DNA of 51,263 nt from M3007 sp032115775 (GCA_032115775.1 JAUMBL010000094.1:1-51263); one strand, 5' to 3'. Positions 24,674 through 33,791 are shown, counted from the first letter of the stretch. Made by a program: numbers and translations. Notes: generated by a model from the sequence alone, not told the origin.

Positions 24674-27196
24674 TTATAGCATTTGCCGGTAAAACTTCTT
24701 TTTCAACCGCTCGGACACCAAGCCGTAAGCCATCGCAATGCCCAGCATGCTGCCCAGTAAATACCAAGGCAAGGGCTGGAAGTTAAACCAAGCCGAGGGC
24801 GCCCAATACGGCACGCTCAGCGTCAGCAGGACGATGAATATGCCCGACCCCATTAACAAATAGGAAGGCCGGCTCTGAAAAAAAGGCCGGCGGGTGCGGA
24901 TAATCATCAGAATGAATACCTCCGTGAGTACGGATTCCGTAAACCAGGCCGTCTGAAAGGCCGTCTCCCCAACTTTAAAAATACACAGCAACAGCCCGAA
25001 TGTCAGGTAATCAAATACGGAGCTTTGCAGCCCGAAAACAACCATAAAATTGCGAATCAGGCGGATATTCCATTTTTGCGGTTTCCGCATCAACTCCGGA
25101 TCCACCCGGTCGGAAGCGATAAACAACGCGGGGAGGTCGGATAAAAAATTGAGAAATAAGATCTGTTTGGGCAATAAGGGTAGGAAAGGGATGAGCAGGG
25201 ACACGCCGGCCAGACTCAGCATGTTACCAAAATTCGCGCTGGTCGTTATAAATATGTATTTCAGGGTATTTAAATACGTTTTTCGACCTTCCAGAATACC
25301 GGCATGCAGGACGTCCAAATCTTTTTCTAAAAGCACCAGATCGGCCGCCTCTTTGGCCACATCTACTGCAGTATCCACGGAAATGCCGACGTCGGCCGCT
25401 TTGAGCGCGGCCGCGTCGTTGATCCCGTCGCCCATATAACCGACTACATGGCCGTTTCGGCGCATGGCCTTCACGAGCCGTTCCTTTTGGAACGGCTCGA
25501 TTTCTGCAAAAACCTGCTGCTCCGCTGCTAAATGCGCCAGGGCCAAATCGTCCATCCGTTCCAACTGCTCGCCGATGGCTATCCGGGTCGGATCGAGTCC
25601 GACCGCTTCTGCCAAATGCGCCGCTGCCATCCGGTTGTCGCCGGTGATCACTTTTACCGCAACGCCCAGCTGGTTCAATTCGGCAATGGCGCGCGCCGCG
25701 CCCGCTTTGGGTGGATCGTGCAGGAACAAAAAACCCAGAAAACGCATCGCCTGCTCATCGTCCATATTGATCACCGGATCGTCGGTCACTTCTTTAACGG
25801 CAATGCCGATGGTGCGCAAGCCGGATTGACTCTGCTGTTCAAAAAATTTTTCAATTTCGGCTCGATAAGTCTCCAGGGGGGCAACACCGCCGCCTGGCAG
25901 CTGCACCTGGTCGCATACGTCCAGCACATTGCGCAGCGCCCCTTTGGTAATCATGAGCCGACGGCCGTCTTGGGCAACTACGATACTCAGCCGCTTCCGG
26001 GTAAAATCGTACGGGACTTCGTCAAACTTCGTGTAGCCTTGCGTGGTCATTCCCGGCAATTGGCGGATTGCCTCGTCCATCGGGTTATTAAATCCACTTT
26101 CAAAAGCGGCATTTAAATACGCCATTTGGAGCACCTCGGGGTTTTCCTGCCGATCTGGGCCACAGGCGGAATGCACCGTCACCTGCCCGGTGGTTAGGGT
26201 GCCGGTTTTGTCAGAGCACAAAACATCCACCGAACCAAGGTTCTGGATGGCCTCCAGCTCCTTCACGATCACCTTCGCCTTCACCAGTCGGTCGGCGCCC
26301 GCGGAGAGCGTGGCGACCACGATGGCAGGGAGCAATTCGGGCGTTAATCCGACGGCCAACGCGATGGCAAACAGCGCCGATTCGACGGCGGGGCGGCCAA
26401 GGAACAGGTTGAGCAGGAGCAATCCGGCCGACAATACGAACGTCAACCGCATCAGGAGAAATCCGAAGCGACTGAGCCCGTGCTGGAAAGCGGTTGTTTC
26501 GCGACTTTGCGACAGGCGGGCGGCGATTCGCCCCAGCTCCGTGTCGTCGCCGGTACAGACTACCAGCATTTCCGCCTGCCCGCTCATCACACTAGTACCC
26601 TGGTACAATACGTTCCCGCGGCGCCCAAGGGGCGTATCGGCCGCGACCGGCAGGCCGTCTTTCTCCACCGGAAAAGATTCCCCGGTCAGCGCCGATTCGT
26701 TGACGTGTACGTCTTTTTCCCACAAAATCAGGCCGTCGCCCGGCACAATGGAGCCTGCATTCAAAAATACCACGTCGCCGGGCACAATCTCTTCCAGCCG
26801 TACGGAGCGCACGACGCCGTCGCGCCGAACGGATGTCTGTATGCGCACCATCGCTTGCAACCGACGGACGGCCCGGCCGGCATGCCGCTCCTGCCAAAAG
26901 CCGAGCAGGCTGGATAAAAACAAAATGCTGAAAATGATCAGGGAATTCATGTAGTCGCCCAATGCCAAAGACAACAGCACGGCCAGTACCAGCAGCAGTA
27001 CCAAGGGACTTTTAAACTGGCGCAGCAGCAGCAATAAATCGGTTAGCCAGTCCGGACGTCGGCCTTGCCGCCGCAAAAAAACCGCTAGTTGTCTCTCAGC
27101 CTCCGCCTGCGACAAGCCGGAGGGGCTGGAGCCCAAGGCCGGAAACAGTTCGTCCGGACGCCGCGTCCAATAAGATTGCGTTTGTTTCGTTGCCAT
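24674..27196 (-). CDS. mgtA: Mg2+-importing P-type ATPase (MgtA type)
   Basis: 840 aa, P3B ATPase. Features in order: cytoplasmic N-terminus, two membrane helices (about 62-100), actuator domain with LTGES (170-174), helices 3-4 with AVGLTPELLPAIV (281-293) typical of MgtA/MgtB, phosphorylation site D329 in DKTGT, hinge motif TGDN near 515 and GDGINDAAAL near 595, and six C-terminal helices. It imports Mg2+ across the inner membrane. A TATCTTTG −7 box lies 23 nt before the start; the transcript would have a short leader, so I see no room for a Mg2+-sensing riboswitch. Divergent from rtcB. Confidence 0.95.
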   Translation of the reverse strand: MATKQTQSYWTRRPDELFPALGSSPSGLSQAEAERQLAVFLRRQGRRPDWLTDLLLLLRQFKSPLVLLLVLAVLLSLALGDYMNSLIIFSILFLSSLLGFWQERHAGRAVRRLQAMVRIQTSVRRDGVVRSVRLEEIVPGDVVFLNAGSIVPGDGLILWEKDVHVNESALTGESFPVEKDGLPVAADTPLGRRGNVLYQGTSVMSGQAEMLVVCTGDDTELGRIAARLSQSRETTAFQHGLSRFGFLLMRLTFVLSAGLLLLNLFLGRPAVESALFAIALAVGLTPELLPAIVVATLSAGADRLVKAKVIVKELEAIQNLGSVDVLCSDKTGTLTTGQVTVHSACGPDRQENPEVLQMAYLNAAFESGFNNPMDEAIRQLPGMTTQGYTKFDEVPYDFTRKRLSIVVAQDGRRLMITKGALRNVLDVCDQVQLPGGGVAPLETYRAEIEKFFEQQSQSGLRTIGIAVKEVTDDPVINMDDEQAMRFLGFLFLHDPPKAGAARAIAELNQLGVAVKVITGDNRMAAAHLAEAVGLDPTRIAIGEQLERMDDLALAHLAAEQQVFAEIEPFQKERLVKAMRRNGHVVGYMGDGINDAAALKAADVGISVDTAVDVAKEAADLVLLEKDLDVLHAGILEGRKTYLNTLKYIFITTSANFGNMLSLAGVSLLIPFLPLLPKQILFLNFLSDLPALFIASDRVDPELMRKPQKWNIRLIRNFMVVFGLQSSVFDYLTFGLLLCIFKVGETAFQTAWFTESVLTEVFILMIIRTRRPFFQSRPSYLLMGSGIFIVLLTLSVPYWAPSAWFNFQPLPWYLLGSMLGIAMAYGLVSERLKKKFYRQML

Positions 27197-27218
27197 AAAT
27201 TTTCAGGTATTTTCGGTT

Positions 27219-27226
27219 CAAAGATA
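27219..27226 (-). promoter_or_regulatory. Candidate −7 box for mgtA
   Basis: TATCTTTG on the minus strand, exact TAnnTTTG, in the 78-bp divergent gap between mgtA and rtcB. −33 element not recognisable. Confidence 0.5.
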
Positions 27227-27274
27227 CTGGAAACGCGCGGAACTTTACGGCTGGCCTATCTGTTTGGAGAAATT

Positions 27275-28474
27275 ATGGAACAAGTAACGATTTTCGGAGA
27301 ACCTATTATTGACGCCAAATCTATCGAGCAAATCCGCCGCTGCATCAGCGGCCCGGAAGACTTGGCCGTGCTCACCGCCGACGCCCACTACGGATACGGA
27401 CATCCGATCGGCGGCGTGGTGGCGTATAAAGACAAAATCAGCCTTTCCGGCGTAGGCTTCGATATTGCCTGCGGGAACAAGGCCTGTCAAACGAATATCA
27501 AGGCCGCTGAGATAGATACCGAAAAGGTGATGGACGCTATTTTCAAACAAATTGGATTCGGCGTAGGCCGTCCCAACCCCAAACCCATAGACCACCCGGT
27601 GTTCGATGCCATCAGCAAGGCGGACTTCAAACCGCAGCGCAACCTGATGAGCCTGGCGATGCCGCAACTCGGGACAGTCGGCTCCGGCAACCACTATGTG
27701 GATCTATTTGAGGACGAGGACGGCTGGCTCTGGATCGGCGTGCACTTCGGATCGCGCGGTTTCGGACACAAAACCACCACCGGCTTTATCGCCCTGAGTA
27801 AAGGAAAGGCGTTCACGGAACATGTGCCGGAAGGCGGCATGGATGCGCCGCCGATCCTGTTCGACGCCGGCAGCGAACTCGGTCAGGACTATCTCGCAGC
27901 GATTCGGCTGGCGGGCGACTACGCGTACGCGGGCCGGGATGTGGTCGTCAACAAAGTACTCGAGATACTGGGGGCAAAATCGGTCTTCGACGTGCACAAC
28001 AACCACAACTTCCTGTGGGAGGAAACGCACTTCGGCGAAAAATTCTACGTGGTACGCAAGGGCGCCACACCCGCTTTTCCCGGACAATACGGCTTTATCG
28101 GCGCCACCATGGGCGATCAATCCGTCATCGTCCGGGGCGTAGAAAGTCCGTCGAGCGCGCAAAGCCTCTACTCTACCGTGCACGGCGCCGGCCGCGTCAT
28201 GAGCCGAACGCAGGCCGCCGGAAAAAAACGCTGGAAGAACGGTAAGCCGGCATTCGTAGGAAAAGGCCTGGTGGACTGGAAGTCCGTCAAAAAACAAATT
28301 AAAAAACAGGGCGTCGTCCTACGCGGCGCCGGCCCCGATGAAGCGCCGGAATGCTACAAAAAACTCGACGAGGTGCTGGCCTACCACGACGGCGCCATCG
28401 AAGTCGCACACCGCTTGCGCCCAATCGGGGTGGCGATGGCGGCGGCAGATGTGTACGACCCGTATAAAGACTGA
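27275..28474 (+). CDS. rtcB: RtcB-family RNA 3'-phosphate ligase
   Basis: 399 aa from the ATG at 27275. The frame runs 62 codons further upstream but that part is antisense to mgtA and lacks homology. Metal and guanylylation residues: GVGFDIACG (D63, C66), GSGNH (H140), GVHFGSRG (H157), DVHNNHN (H241/H244) and the nucleophile-type His303 in TVHGAGRVMSR. RtcB joins RNA 2',3'-cyclic phosphate or 3'-phosphate ends to 5'-OH ends with GTP and Mn2+. Its length resembles E. coli RtcB (408 aa). No rtcA or archease gene is nearby, so it stands alone, presumably for RNA repair. Confidence 0.94.
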   Translation: MEQVTIFGEPIIDAKSIEQIRRCISGPEDLAVLTADAHYGYGHPIGGVVAYKDKISLSGVGFDIACGNKACQTNIKAAEIDTEKVMDAIFKQIGFGVGRPNPKPIDHPVFDAISKADFKPQRNLMSLAMPQLGTVGSGNHYVDLFEDEDGWLWIGVHFGSRGFGHKTTTGFIALSKGKAFTEHVPEGGMDAPPILFDAGSELGQDYLAAIRLAGDYAYAGRDVVVNKVLEILGAKSVFDVHNNHNFLWEETHFGEKFYVVRKGATPAFPGQYGFIGATMGDQSVIVRGVESPSSAQSLYSTVHGAGRVMSRTQAAGKKRWKNGKPAFVGKGLVDWKSVKKQIKKQGVVLRGAGPDEAPECYKKLDEVLAYHDGAIEVAHRLRPIGVAMAAADVYDPYKD

Positions 28475-28495
28475 AACGAGGGGATTTTGTAGAAA

Positions 28496-28622
28496 GTATT
28501 TCGCCGCCTTCGGCGGCGAAATACAAAAATAAACAGCCGCTATTTTTTGATTTTTTTAGAAAAATCAAAAAATAGCGGCTGTTTAGAATATTATTTTTCC
28601 TGAAAATCGTTCAGGGACTTAT
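28496..28622 (+). repeat. Composite hairpin repeat family 1, copy C
   Basis: Hairpin 1: 13-bp perfect stem 28496-28508 / 28512-28524 with a TTCG-type loop. Hairpin 2: 26-bp perfect stem 28530-28555 / 28560-28585, outer arm AACAGCCGCTA. The tail is CGTTCAGGGACTTAT (28608-28622). It fills the tail-to-tail gap between rtcB and the MFS gene. Confidence 0.88.
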
Positions 28623-28633
28623 TAAGAACTCCG

Positions 28634-29926
28634 TCATTTTGTTTTGACGAAAAACACCGCGCCGGCAGCGGCAAGCAGCAACACACCGGCCAGGCGAATG
28701 ACATTCTCCGGGTTGCCGCCCAGCCAAGACTCATAAAACAAAGGCAGCGTAAATATTTGAATCATCATCGGAATAACGATGAACATATTAAAGATACCCA
28801 TATAAACGCCTGTGCGTTCGGGCGGGATGCTGCCTGCCAGCATGATGTACGGATTGCCCATCAGGCTAGCCCAGGCCATCCCAATACCGATCATCGGAAT
28901 ATACAACCAAAGCTGATCGTGGATGGAAGGGATAAACCACATCCCGATTCCAGCGCAGATCAAGCAGATGGCGTGCATCATTTTCGGGCCGAAACGCCGG
29001 GTGAAAGGCGTCATAGCGAGAGCCGCTGCAAAGGCGATAAAATTGTAGAAACCGCCAATCTGGCCGTTAACCAATCCGGCCTCTCGAAAACCTGCCGTCG
29101 TCTGGTCGGTAGAGCCGAACAGCGTCATGGAAAGCGACAACACGATATATTGCCAATAACAAAACATGGCGTACCACTGAAAAAGCATCACAAGCGCCAG
29201 TTGCTTCATGGTCGTCGGCATATCCCGGATGGCGTCGGCGATTTCCCGGAACGTGTGCCCCCAGCCGGAGGGCATGGCTTTGATGCGCGCAATTTCGTCT
29301 TCTGACAAGGGCGTCTCTTTCGTAGTCCGAACCGTCCAATAGATGGAGGAAATCGAGAAAATCGCGCCGATCACGAAAGCGGCAATCGTCACGTGCGGAA
29401 TGTTGTGCGAATTGACGGCGTCTTTATTCATTCCCAATACAACAAGGATCGTAGGCGTCAGGTAGGATAAGGTCTGGCCCAGGCCTGTGAACGCGCTTTG
29501 CGTCAAAAAACCCTCTGAATGTTGCGATTCGTCCAGTTTGTCGCTCACAAATGCGCGGTACGGCTCCATGGTAATGTTGTTCGCCGCGTCCAGTATCCAC
29601 AATAAACTGGCGGCCACCCACAAGGTCGGACTAAATGGCATGAACAACAGTCCGAGGCTCGCCAACACGGCGCCGATCAGAAAGTAGGGCGTGCGCCGCC
29701 CCAGCCGGCTGGTCGTTTTATCGCTCAAGGCGCCGATGATCGGCTGCACGATCAGCCCCGTCATCGGGCCGGCCAGCCACAACAAAGGCAGCGTGGCTTC
29801 GTCGGCGCCCAAATATTTGTAAATCGGGCTCATGTTGCTCTGCTGTAAACCAAAGCTGTACTGAATGCCGAAGAAACCGACATTCATGTTGATGATTTGC
29901 CAGAAAGAAAGACGTGGTTTGGACAT
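28634..29926 (-). CDS. MFS transporter, SLC45/sugar-carrier-like
   Basis: 430 aa, about 12 membrane helices. Matches the Bacteroidota MFS group related to SLC45 sucrose/maltose carriers: WQIINMNVGFFGIQYSFGLQQSNMSPIYKYLGA at the start, IIGALSDKTTSRLGRRTPYFLIGA as the loop 2-3 signature, and MEPYRAFVSDKL after helix 4. It should carry a sugar with protons across the inner membrane; which sugar is not visible. It follows paaZ by 56 nt on the same strand. Its 3' end is bounded by a family-1 repeat. Confidence 0.88.
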   Translation of the reverse strand: MSKPRLSFWQIINMNVGFFGIQYSFGLQQSNMSPIYKYLGADEATLPLLWLAGPMTGLIVQPIIGALSDKTTSRLGRRTPYFLIGAVLASLGLLFMPFSPTLWVAASLLWILDAANNITMEPYRAFVSDKLDESQHSEGFLTQSAFTGLGQTLSYLTPTILVVLGMNKDAVNSHNIPHVTIAAFVIGAIFSISSIYWTVRTTKETPLSEDEIARIKAMPSGWGHTFREIADAIRDMPTTMKQLALVMLFQWYAMFCYWQYIVLSLSMTLFGSTDQTTAGFREAGLVNGQIGGFYNFIAFAAALAMTPFTRRFGPKMMHAICLICAGIGMWFIPSIHDQLWLYIPMIGIGMAWASLMGNPYIMLAGSIPPERTGVYMGIFNMFIVIPMMIQIFTLPLFYESWLGGNPENVIRLAGVLLLAAAGAVFFVKTK

Positions 29927-29982
29927 TTTAAACTGGTTGTTGAACCGTGAACGTTGGATGACAGACCGTTTTGTAATACCGC

Positions 29983-32034
29983 TTACCGTTTTTTCACCAT
30001 TGTCAGGATAGTGGCGATTGCGACTGTTTCTCCGGTTTCATCATAGACGTCCACGAGCCATTTGACAATACCCCGGGGTATGGCGGCCACGCCTTCTTTA
30101 GAGGGATCGAATTCTTGTTCTATTTTTTCCTTGACCGTCAGGCGGACGCCGATCGTCATTCCGGGATAAACCGGTTTGACAAAGCGGCATTCATCGAGGC
30201 CGTAATTGAGGAGTACGGGGCCCTTACGCGCGTCCACGAAAAGGCCGGCAGCTTTTGAAAGCACGAAATAGCCGTGGGCTACCCGCCCGGTAAAAGGCGT
30301 TCCCTCCAGGGACGTGGCGTCCATGTGGGCATAGAAATTATCGCCGCTGACATTGGCGAAGTTGTGGATATCCGTTTCGCTGACGGTGTGTTTAGCGGTC
30401 ACGAGCGTTTCGCCTACTGCAAGTTCTTCGAAATATTTTTGGAACGGGTGCACGGGCGTGCTGAATTGTTCGGCGCCGGGTTGGTATTGCCGCGCGACCC
30501 GGGTGATATCCGTCGGCGTGCCTTGAATAGCCGTGCGCTGCATGTAATGAAAGACCCCGCGCATACCGCCCATTTCCTCGCCGCCGCCGGCATGTCCTGG
30601 GCCGCCGTGCACCAGCAGGGGCAGGGGCGAGCCGTGGCCGGTGCTTTCGGGCGCCGAATCGCGGTGGAGCATCAGAATCCGGCCGTGCCAGGCGGCGGCG
30701 TTCAGGATGTAGTCGCGCTGGATATTTGGATCGTAGGTACAGATGGTACTGACCAGCGATCCTTTCCCGAGTTGGGCGATCTCGATGGCTTCTTGTAAAT
30801 TTCTATACGGCATCAGGGTACTGACCGGCCCGAAGCACTCGGTTTCGTGTGAAATTTGCTCGTGCAGCGGGTGGTCGTTGCGCAGGAGCATCGGCGGCAG
30901 GAACGCGCCCTGTCGGCGGTCGGCGCCCACTGGTTCGAGCGTTTCCGGGTCGCCGCATACAATCGGCGTTCTTGCTGCGAGTTGTTCGAGTTTTTCCCGC
31001 ACGCGTTCGAGTTGCCCGCGATTGATGAGTGCGCCCATGCGCACGCCTTCGACGGCGGGATCACCCACGGTAGTCTGCGCGAGCGCCTTGACGAGCGCCT
31101 GCTGCACGGCCTCGATCAGGTTTTCCGGCACGAGAATGCGGCGAACGGCCGTACATTTTTGTCCGGCTTTGGTCGTCATTTCCCGGCGCACCTCTTTGAT
31201 GAACAAATCGAACTCCGGGGTGCCGGGTACGGCGTCCTCGCCCAGAATTGCGGCGTTGAGGGAATCGGCCTCCATGGTAAATGGTACGGCATGCTGCAGG
31301 ACGGCCGGGTGCGCGCGCAGTAGTTGGCCGGTTTGGGAAGATCCGGTGAACGTCACGACGTCCTGGCACATCACGGAGTCGAGGATTCCGCGACCTTGGC
31401 CGACGATCAGTTGCAAGGCGCCGGCGGGCAGGATATCGCTTGCGATGATATCCCGGAACATTGCTTCGGTGAGGAAGGAAGTTTGTTCGCTGGATTTCAC
31501 CACGGCGGGCATACCCGCCAAGAGGTTCACGGCGATTTTTTCCAGCATCCCCCAGATCGGAAAATTAAATGCATTGATATGCACGGCCACGCCCTGCTTC
31601 GGCGTGAGGAGATGGTGTCCGATAAAACCGCCGGTCTTAGAGGCCTTCACGGATTCGCCCTCCAGGTAAAAAGGCTCGTCCGGAAAGCGGCGGCGCAGGC
31701 TGCTGTACGCGAAGAGATTGCCGATACCGCCCTCAATATCCACCCAGGAGTCCGCTTTGGTTGCACCGGTGAGATGGCTGACGGCGTAGTACCGGTCTTT
31801 TCGTTCCAGCAGGTACAGCGCGAGCGCCTTGAGCATGCGGCCCCGCTCGTGGAAAGTCATGGCGCGCAGCGTCGGGCCGCCCACGCGGCGGCCGTAATTG
31901 AGCACGGCGGCATAGTCCAAGCCGGCGTCCGACGCGGTAGAGATCACGGCGCCGGTGTAAGCGTTGTACTGGGGCAGGCCGTCGCCATCGCCTGCGATCC
32001 AGTTGCCGAGGATATAATTTTCGAGTTTTGTCAT
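29983..32034 (-). CDS. paaZ: PaaZ-type bifunctional aldehyde dehydrogenase / enoyl-CoA hydratase
   Basis: 683 aa fusion. Residues 1 to about 520 are an aldehyde dehydrogenase with catalytic E255 (FTMEADSLN) and C294 (GQKC). The C-terminal part (about 540-683) is a MaoC hydratase with SGD565NFYAH570. Both domains keep the residues known from E. coli PaaZ (E256, C295, D561, H566). In the phenylacetate pathway the enzyme opens the oxepin-CoA ring and oxidises the resulting aldehyde. No other paa genes are in the window, so they lie elsewhere or the enzyme serves another CoA-linked pathway. It lies between the TonB/TPR gene and the MFS gene, same strand. Confidence 0.94.
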   Translation of the reverse strand: MTKLENYILGNWIAGDGDGLPQYNAYTGAVISTASDAGLDYAAVLNYGRRVGGPTLRAMTFHERGRMLKALALYLLERKDRYYAVSHLTGATKADSWVDIEGGIGNLFAYSSLRRRFPDEPFYLEGESVKASKTGGFIGHHLLTPKQGVAVHINAFNFPIWGMLEKIAVNLLAGMPAVVKSSEQTSFLTEAMFRDIIASDILPAGALQLIVGQGRGILDSVMCQDVVTFTGSSQTGQLLRAHPAVLQHAVPFTMEADSLNAAILGEDAVPGTPEFDLFIKEVRREMTTKAGQKCTAVRRILVPENLIEAVQQALVKALAQTTVGDPAVEGVRMGALINRGQLERVREKLEQLAARTPIVCGDPETLEPVGADRRQGAFLPPMLLRNDHPLHEQISHETECFGPVSTLMPYRNLQEAIEIAQLGKGSLVSTICTYDPNIQRDYILNAAAWHGRILMLHRDSAPESTGHGSPLPLLVHGGPGHAGGGEEMGGMRGVFHYMQRTAIQGTPTDITRVARQYQPGAEQFSTPVHPFQKYFEELAVGETLVTAKHTVSETDIHNFANVSGDNFYAHMDATSLEGTPFTGRVAHGYFVLSKAAGLFVDARKGPVLLNYGLDECRFVKPVYPGMTIGVRLTVKEKIEQEFDPSKEGVAAIPRGIVKWLVDVYDETGETVAIATILTMVKKR

Positions 32035-32070
32035 ATTTCGTGTGGGCGCAATGATTTGTGTTTAGGCTGA

Positions 32071-33183
32071 CTAATTTCCGCACAAGAGTCGGCGCAGCGA
32101 TTCGAACCAGGTGTTACCGAGCAGCGCTTTCACGCGGTTAAAGTCCTGGCAGCCTTCGTCGCGGCGGTCGGCGGAGAAATACGCACTGCCGCGGTAATAC
32201 AGGATTTCCGTATTTTCGGGCTGTAGATCGAGCGCTTTCGTCCAGGTAGCGATAGCCGCGTCGTATTGTTCCTGTTCGGCCAGCACGGCGCCTTCATCAG
32301 TGAGCAACATGGCCTGATCAAAGTGATCGTTGGCCGTTGCGCAGCCAGGGTCGGGGGATTTAAACAGCACCCGAAGCGGATAGGTGGCATTTACGGGCGC
32401 GCCCTCGTAGCGGGCGGGCGCCCAAAGTCCGGCGGAGCGATTAGCGAATCGGATGGCCTCGAACTCATAGTCCAGTCCCAGTTTGTTATAGTCCAGGGTA
32501 TTTTCGACCGATACGCTGCCGTCTTTGCGGATGAGCAGGGCCATTTCGATCACGCCGGCGCGGCAGGAGGCGCGGTGTTTGGCGGGATAGTTCAGGGTGT
32601 TGATGACAAAGGCCGCCAGGCTGTCGGGGCCGCCGGTGAATTCCGGCGATTGTTCCAGCACCGTGTGCACCGTATCGCCGGAGGGCGCCACGAGGTAAGG
32701 CGGCGCCTCCTCGAGCCGGAAGCGGATGGGAATCACGGAGCGCATACGCACCGCTTGGTCGGCGTTCATGGCCGGTTTCCAGCGCAGACCGATTGAGTCC
32801 AGCGCCTGCAAGACCCGCAGAGCCTCCTCGCCGCAGCCGCCGCCGATGTCTTTCAGGATGCGGAGTTGCGCCATCCGGCCGTTTTGTTCCACGATAAACC
32901 CGGCCACCACGGTTCCCTGGAGATTTTGGCTGCGCGCCGCTTCCGGATAGCGGATATTTTGCGCCAACAGCTGCATCAGGTACGATTCGGCGCAGCGGCG
33001 CACGCTGTCCGTCGTCCAGCCTGCGTGTTCCTCTTGTCGGCATGGAGAAAAAAGCGGATAGGGCAATACTTCTGCAACCTCATAGATTGCGGTGTCCGCC
33101 TTGGCATTTTGCGCCGGCAGGCTGTTCAGAAAAAAAAGGCAGAGGGCGCATACGCCGCCGCTTAAAACAAGAAATCGCATCAT
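32071..33183 (-). CDS. Protein with two TonB C-terminal domains and a TPR segment
   Basis: 370 aa from the ATG at 33183 (the next codon is also ATG). Signal peptide about 1-24 (LVLSGGVCALCLFFLNSLPAQ). Two TonB-C-like domains: about 77-157 (NIRYPEAARSQNLQGTVVAGFIVEQNG) and about 195-275 (TLNYPAKHRASCRAGVIEMALLIRKDG). A TPR-like stretch at about 285-355 includes EQEQYDAAIATWTKALDLQPEN. There is no N-terminal Pro-rich spanning helix of classic TonB, so it is probably a periplasmic or anchored stress or scaffold protein rather than an energy transducer. A −7 box lies at 33213-33220. Role relative to paaZ is unclear. Confidence 0.82.
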   Translation of the reverse strand: MMRFLVLSGGVCALCLFFLNSLPAQNAKADTAIYEVAEVLPYPLFSPCRQEEHAGWTTDSVRRCAESYLMQLLAQNIRYPEAARSQNLQGTVVAGFIVEQNGRMAQLRILKDIGGGCGEEALRVLQALDSIGLRWKPAMNADQAVRMRSVIPIRFRLEEAPPYLVAPSGDTVHTVLEQSPEFTGGPDSLAAFVINTLNYPAKHRASCRAGVIEMALLIRKDGSVSVENTLDYNKLGLDYEFEAIRFANRSAGLWAPARYEGAPVNATYPLRVLFKSPDPGCATANDHFDQAMLLTDEGAVLAEQEQYDAAIATWTKALDLQPENTEILYYRGSAYFSADRRDEGCQDFNRVKALLGNTWFESLRRLLCGN

Positions 33184-33212
33184 GGCTAAATAATAAGGTG
33201 TCCCGGTTGTGG

Positions 33213-33220
33213 CAAAGATA
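33213..33220 (-). promoter_or_regulatory. Candidate promoter of the TonB/TPR - paaZ - MFS unit
   Basis: TATCTTTG on the minus strand, exact TAnnTTTG, 29 nt before the start. A TTTG lies 23 nt further upstream (33244-33247), slightly beyond the usual 19-21 nt. Confidence 0.55.
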
Positions 33221-33334
33221 CCATATACCTTGGAGCGTGTAATCAAAATTTTCCACCGTCCGGATTTTTGGAGCGGTATTTGTATATCGGGTTCGTAGGA
33301 CAGATGCGGCCTTTCGAGGGCGCGGATTCGATCC

Positions 33335-33365
33335 AAAAAAAAATCCCGCCGGAAGAGGCAGGATT
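33335..33365 (-). terminator. Minus-strand terminator with no annotated upstream gene
   Basis: On the minus strand: AATCC-t-GCC stem, 6-nt loop, GGC-g-GGATT, then an uninterrupted run of nine T (33335-33343). It lies upstream of the promoter of the TonB/TPR gene, so it must end some other minus-strand transcript from the 33.4-34.1 kb region. Confidence 0.7.
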
Positions 33366-33599
33366 AGTTATCTTGATTGGCGTTCGTTCGTTTTTTGGTA
33401 GTCAGCGCTGTTTTCAGGCAATGCTAACCGTGCCATTTTGAATTTTAATTGTAACTGTGGTGCGCATAAGCGAGCGATTTAAAATTGTGAACAGGACAGG
33501 AGCGTGCTTCAAATGACTGATTGTGAGGAGTCGTTCAATTGATTTTCTACAGTTGCAAAAAAATCGTTTTGTTTTGTGCTTTGATATGTGCGAATATAT

Positions 33600-33607
33600 T
33601 ACCTTTG
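33600..33607 (+). promoter_or_regulatory. −7 box of candidate sRNA
   Basis: TACCTTTG matches TAnnTTTG. Upstream TTTG elements lie at 33580-33583 (16-nt spacer) and 33573-33576 (23-nt spacer), neither at ideal distance. The surrounding 33540-33600 region is AT-rich. Confidence 0.5.
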
Positions 33608-33613
33608 TCGCTT

Positions 33614-33704
33614 TATAATCCTTCCCAACATACAACAGACCCGTTGTAATCCCATGTGCATTCCGAGAGGAATGGAGGTCAGTCGGTTCGGCTGACCTTT
33701 TTTT
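33614..33704 (+). ncRNA. Candidate small RNA, about 90 nt, three hairpins
   Basis: Downstream of the −7 box come three stems. Stem 1: TACAAC/GTTGTA (33631-33648). Stem 2: CATTCC-GAGA-GGAATG (33659-33674), closing on a GNRA tetraloop. Stem 3: AGGTCAGTC/GGCTGACCT (33676-33698, nine pairs including one G-T), followed by seven T (33698-33704), a textbook terminator. There is no start codon with a frame of useful length inside. I cannot assign it to a known RNA family; 6S-like, trans-acting sRNA or an orphan leader are all possible. Confidence 0.55.
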
Positions 33705-33754
33705 GTTTTTCAGCGCTGCAGAAAGCTGTTTTAAAAGACTGTTTTCTTCAAATG

Positions 33755-33791
33755 ACCGCTTAGAAACCGTTTAAAACAGTTTCTAAGCGGT
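33755..33791. repeat. Inverted repeat
   Basis: ACCGCTTAGAAAC (33755-33767) / GTTTCTAAGCGGT (33779-33791), with further pairing in the centre (one mismatch, then three pairs, loop TAA). It follows the candidate sRNA terminator by about 50 nt. No T-tract. Confidence 0.7.

Noticed and set aside
27089..27274. 62-codon N-terminal extension of rtcB
   Set aside because: Antisense to the start of mgtA, no RtcB homology; the ATG at 27275 gives the family N-terminus.
33414..33635. 73-codon minus-strand frame before the orphan terminator
   Set aside because: No signal, motif or ribosome-binding site, mixed low-complexity composition and overlap with the candidate sRNA; kept only as a possible source of the terminated transcript.
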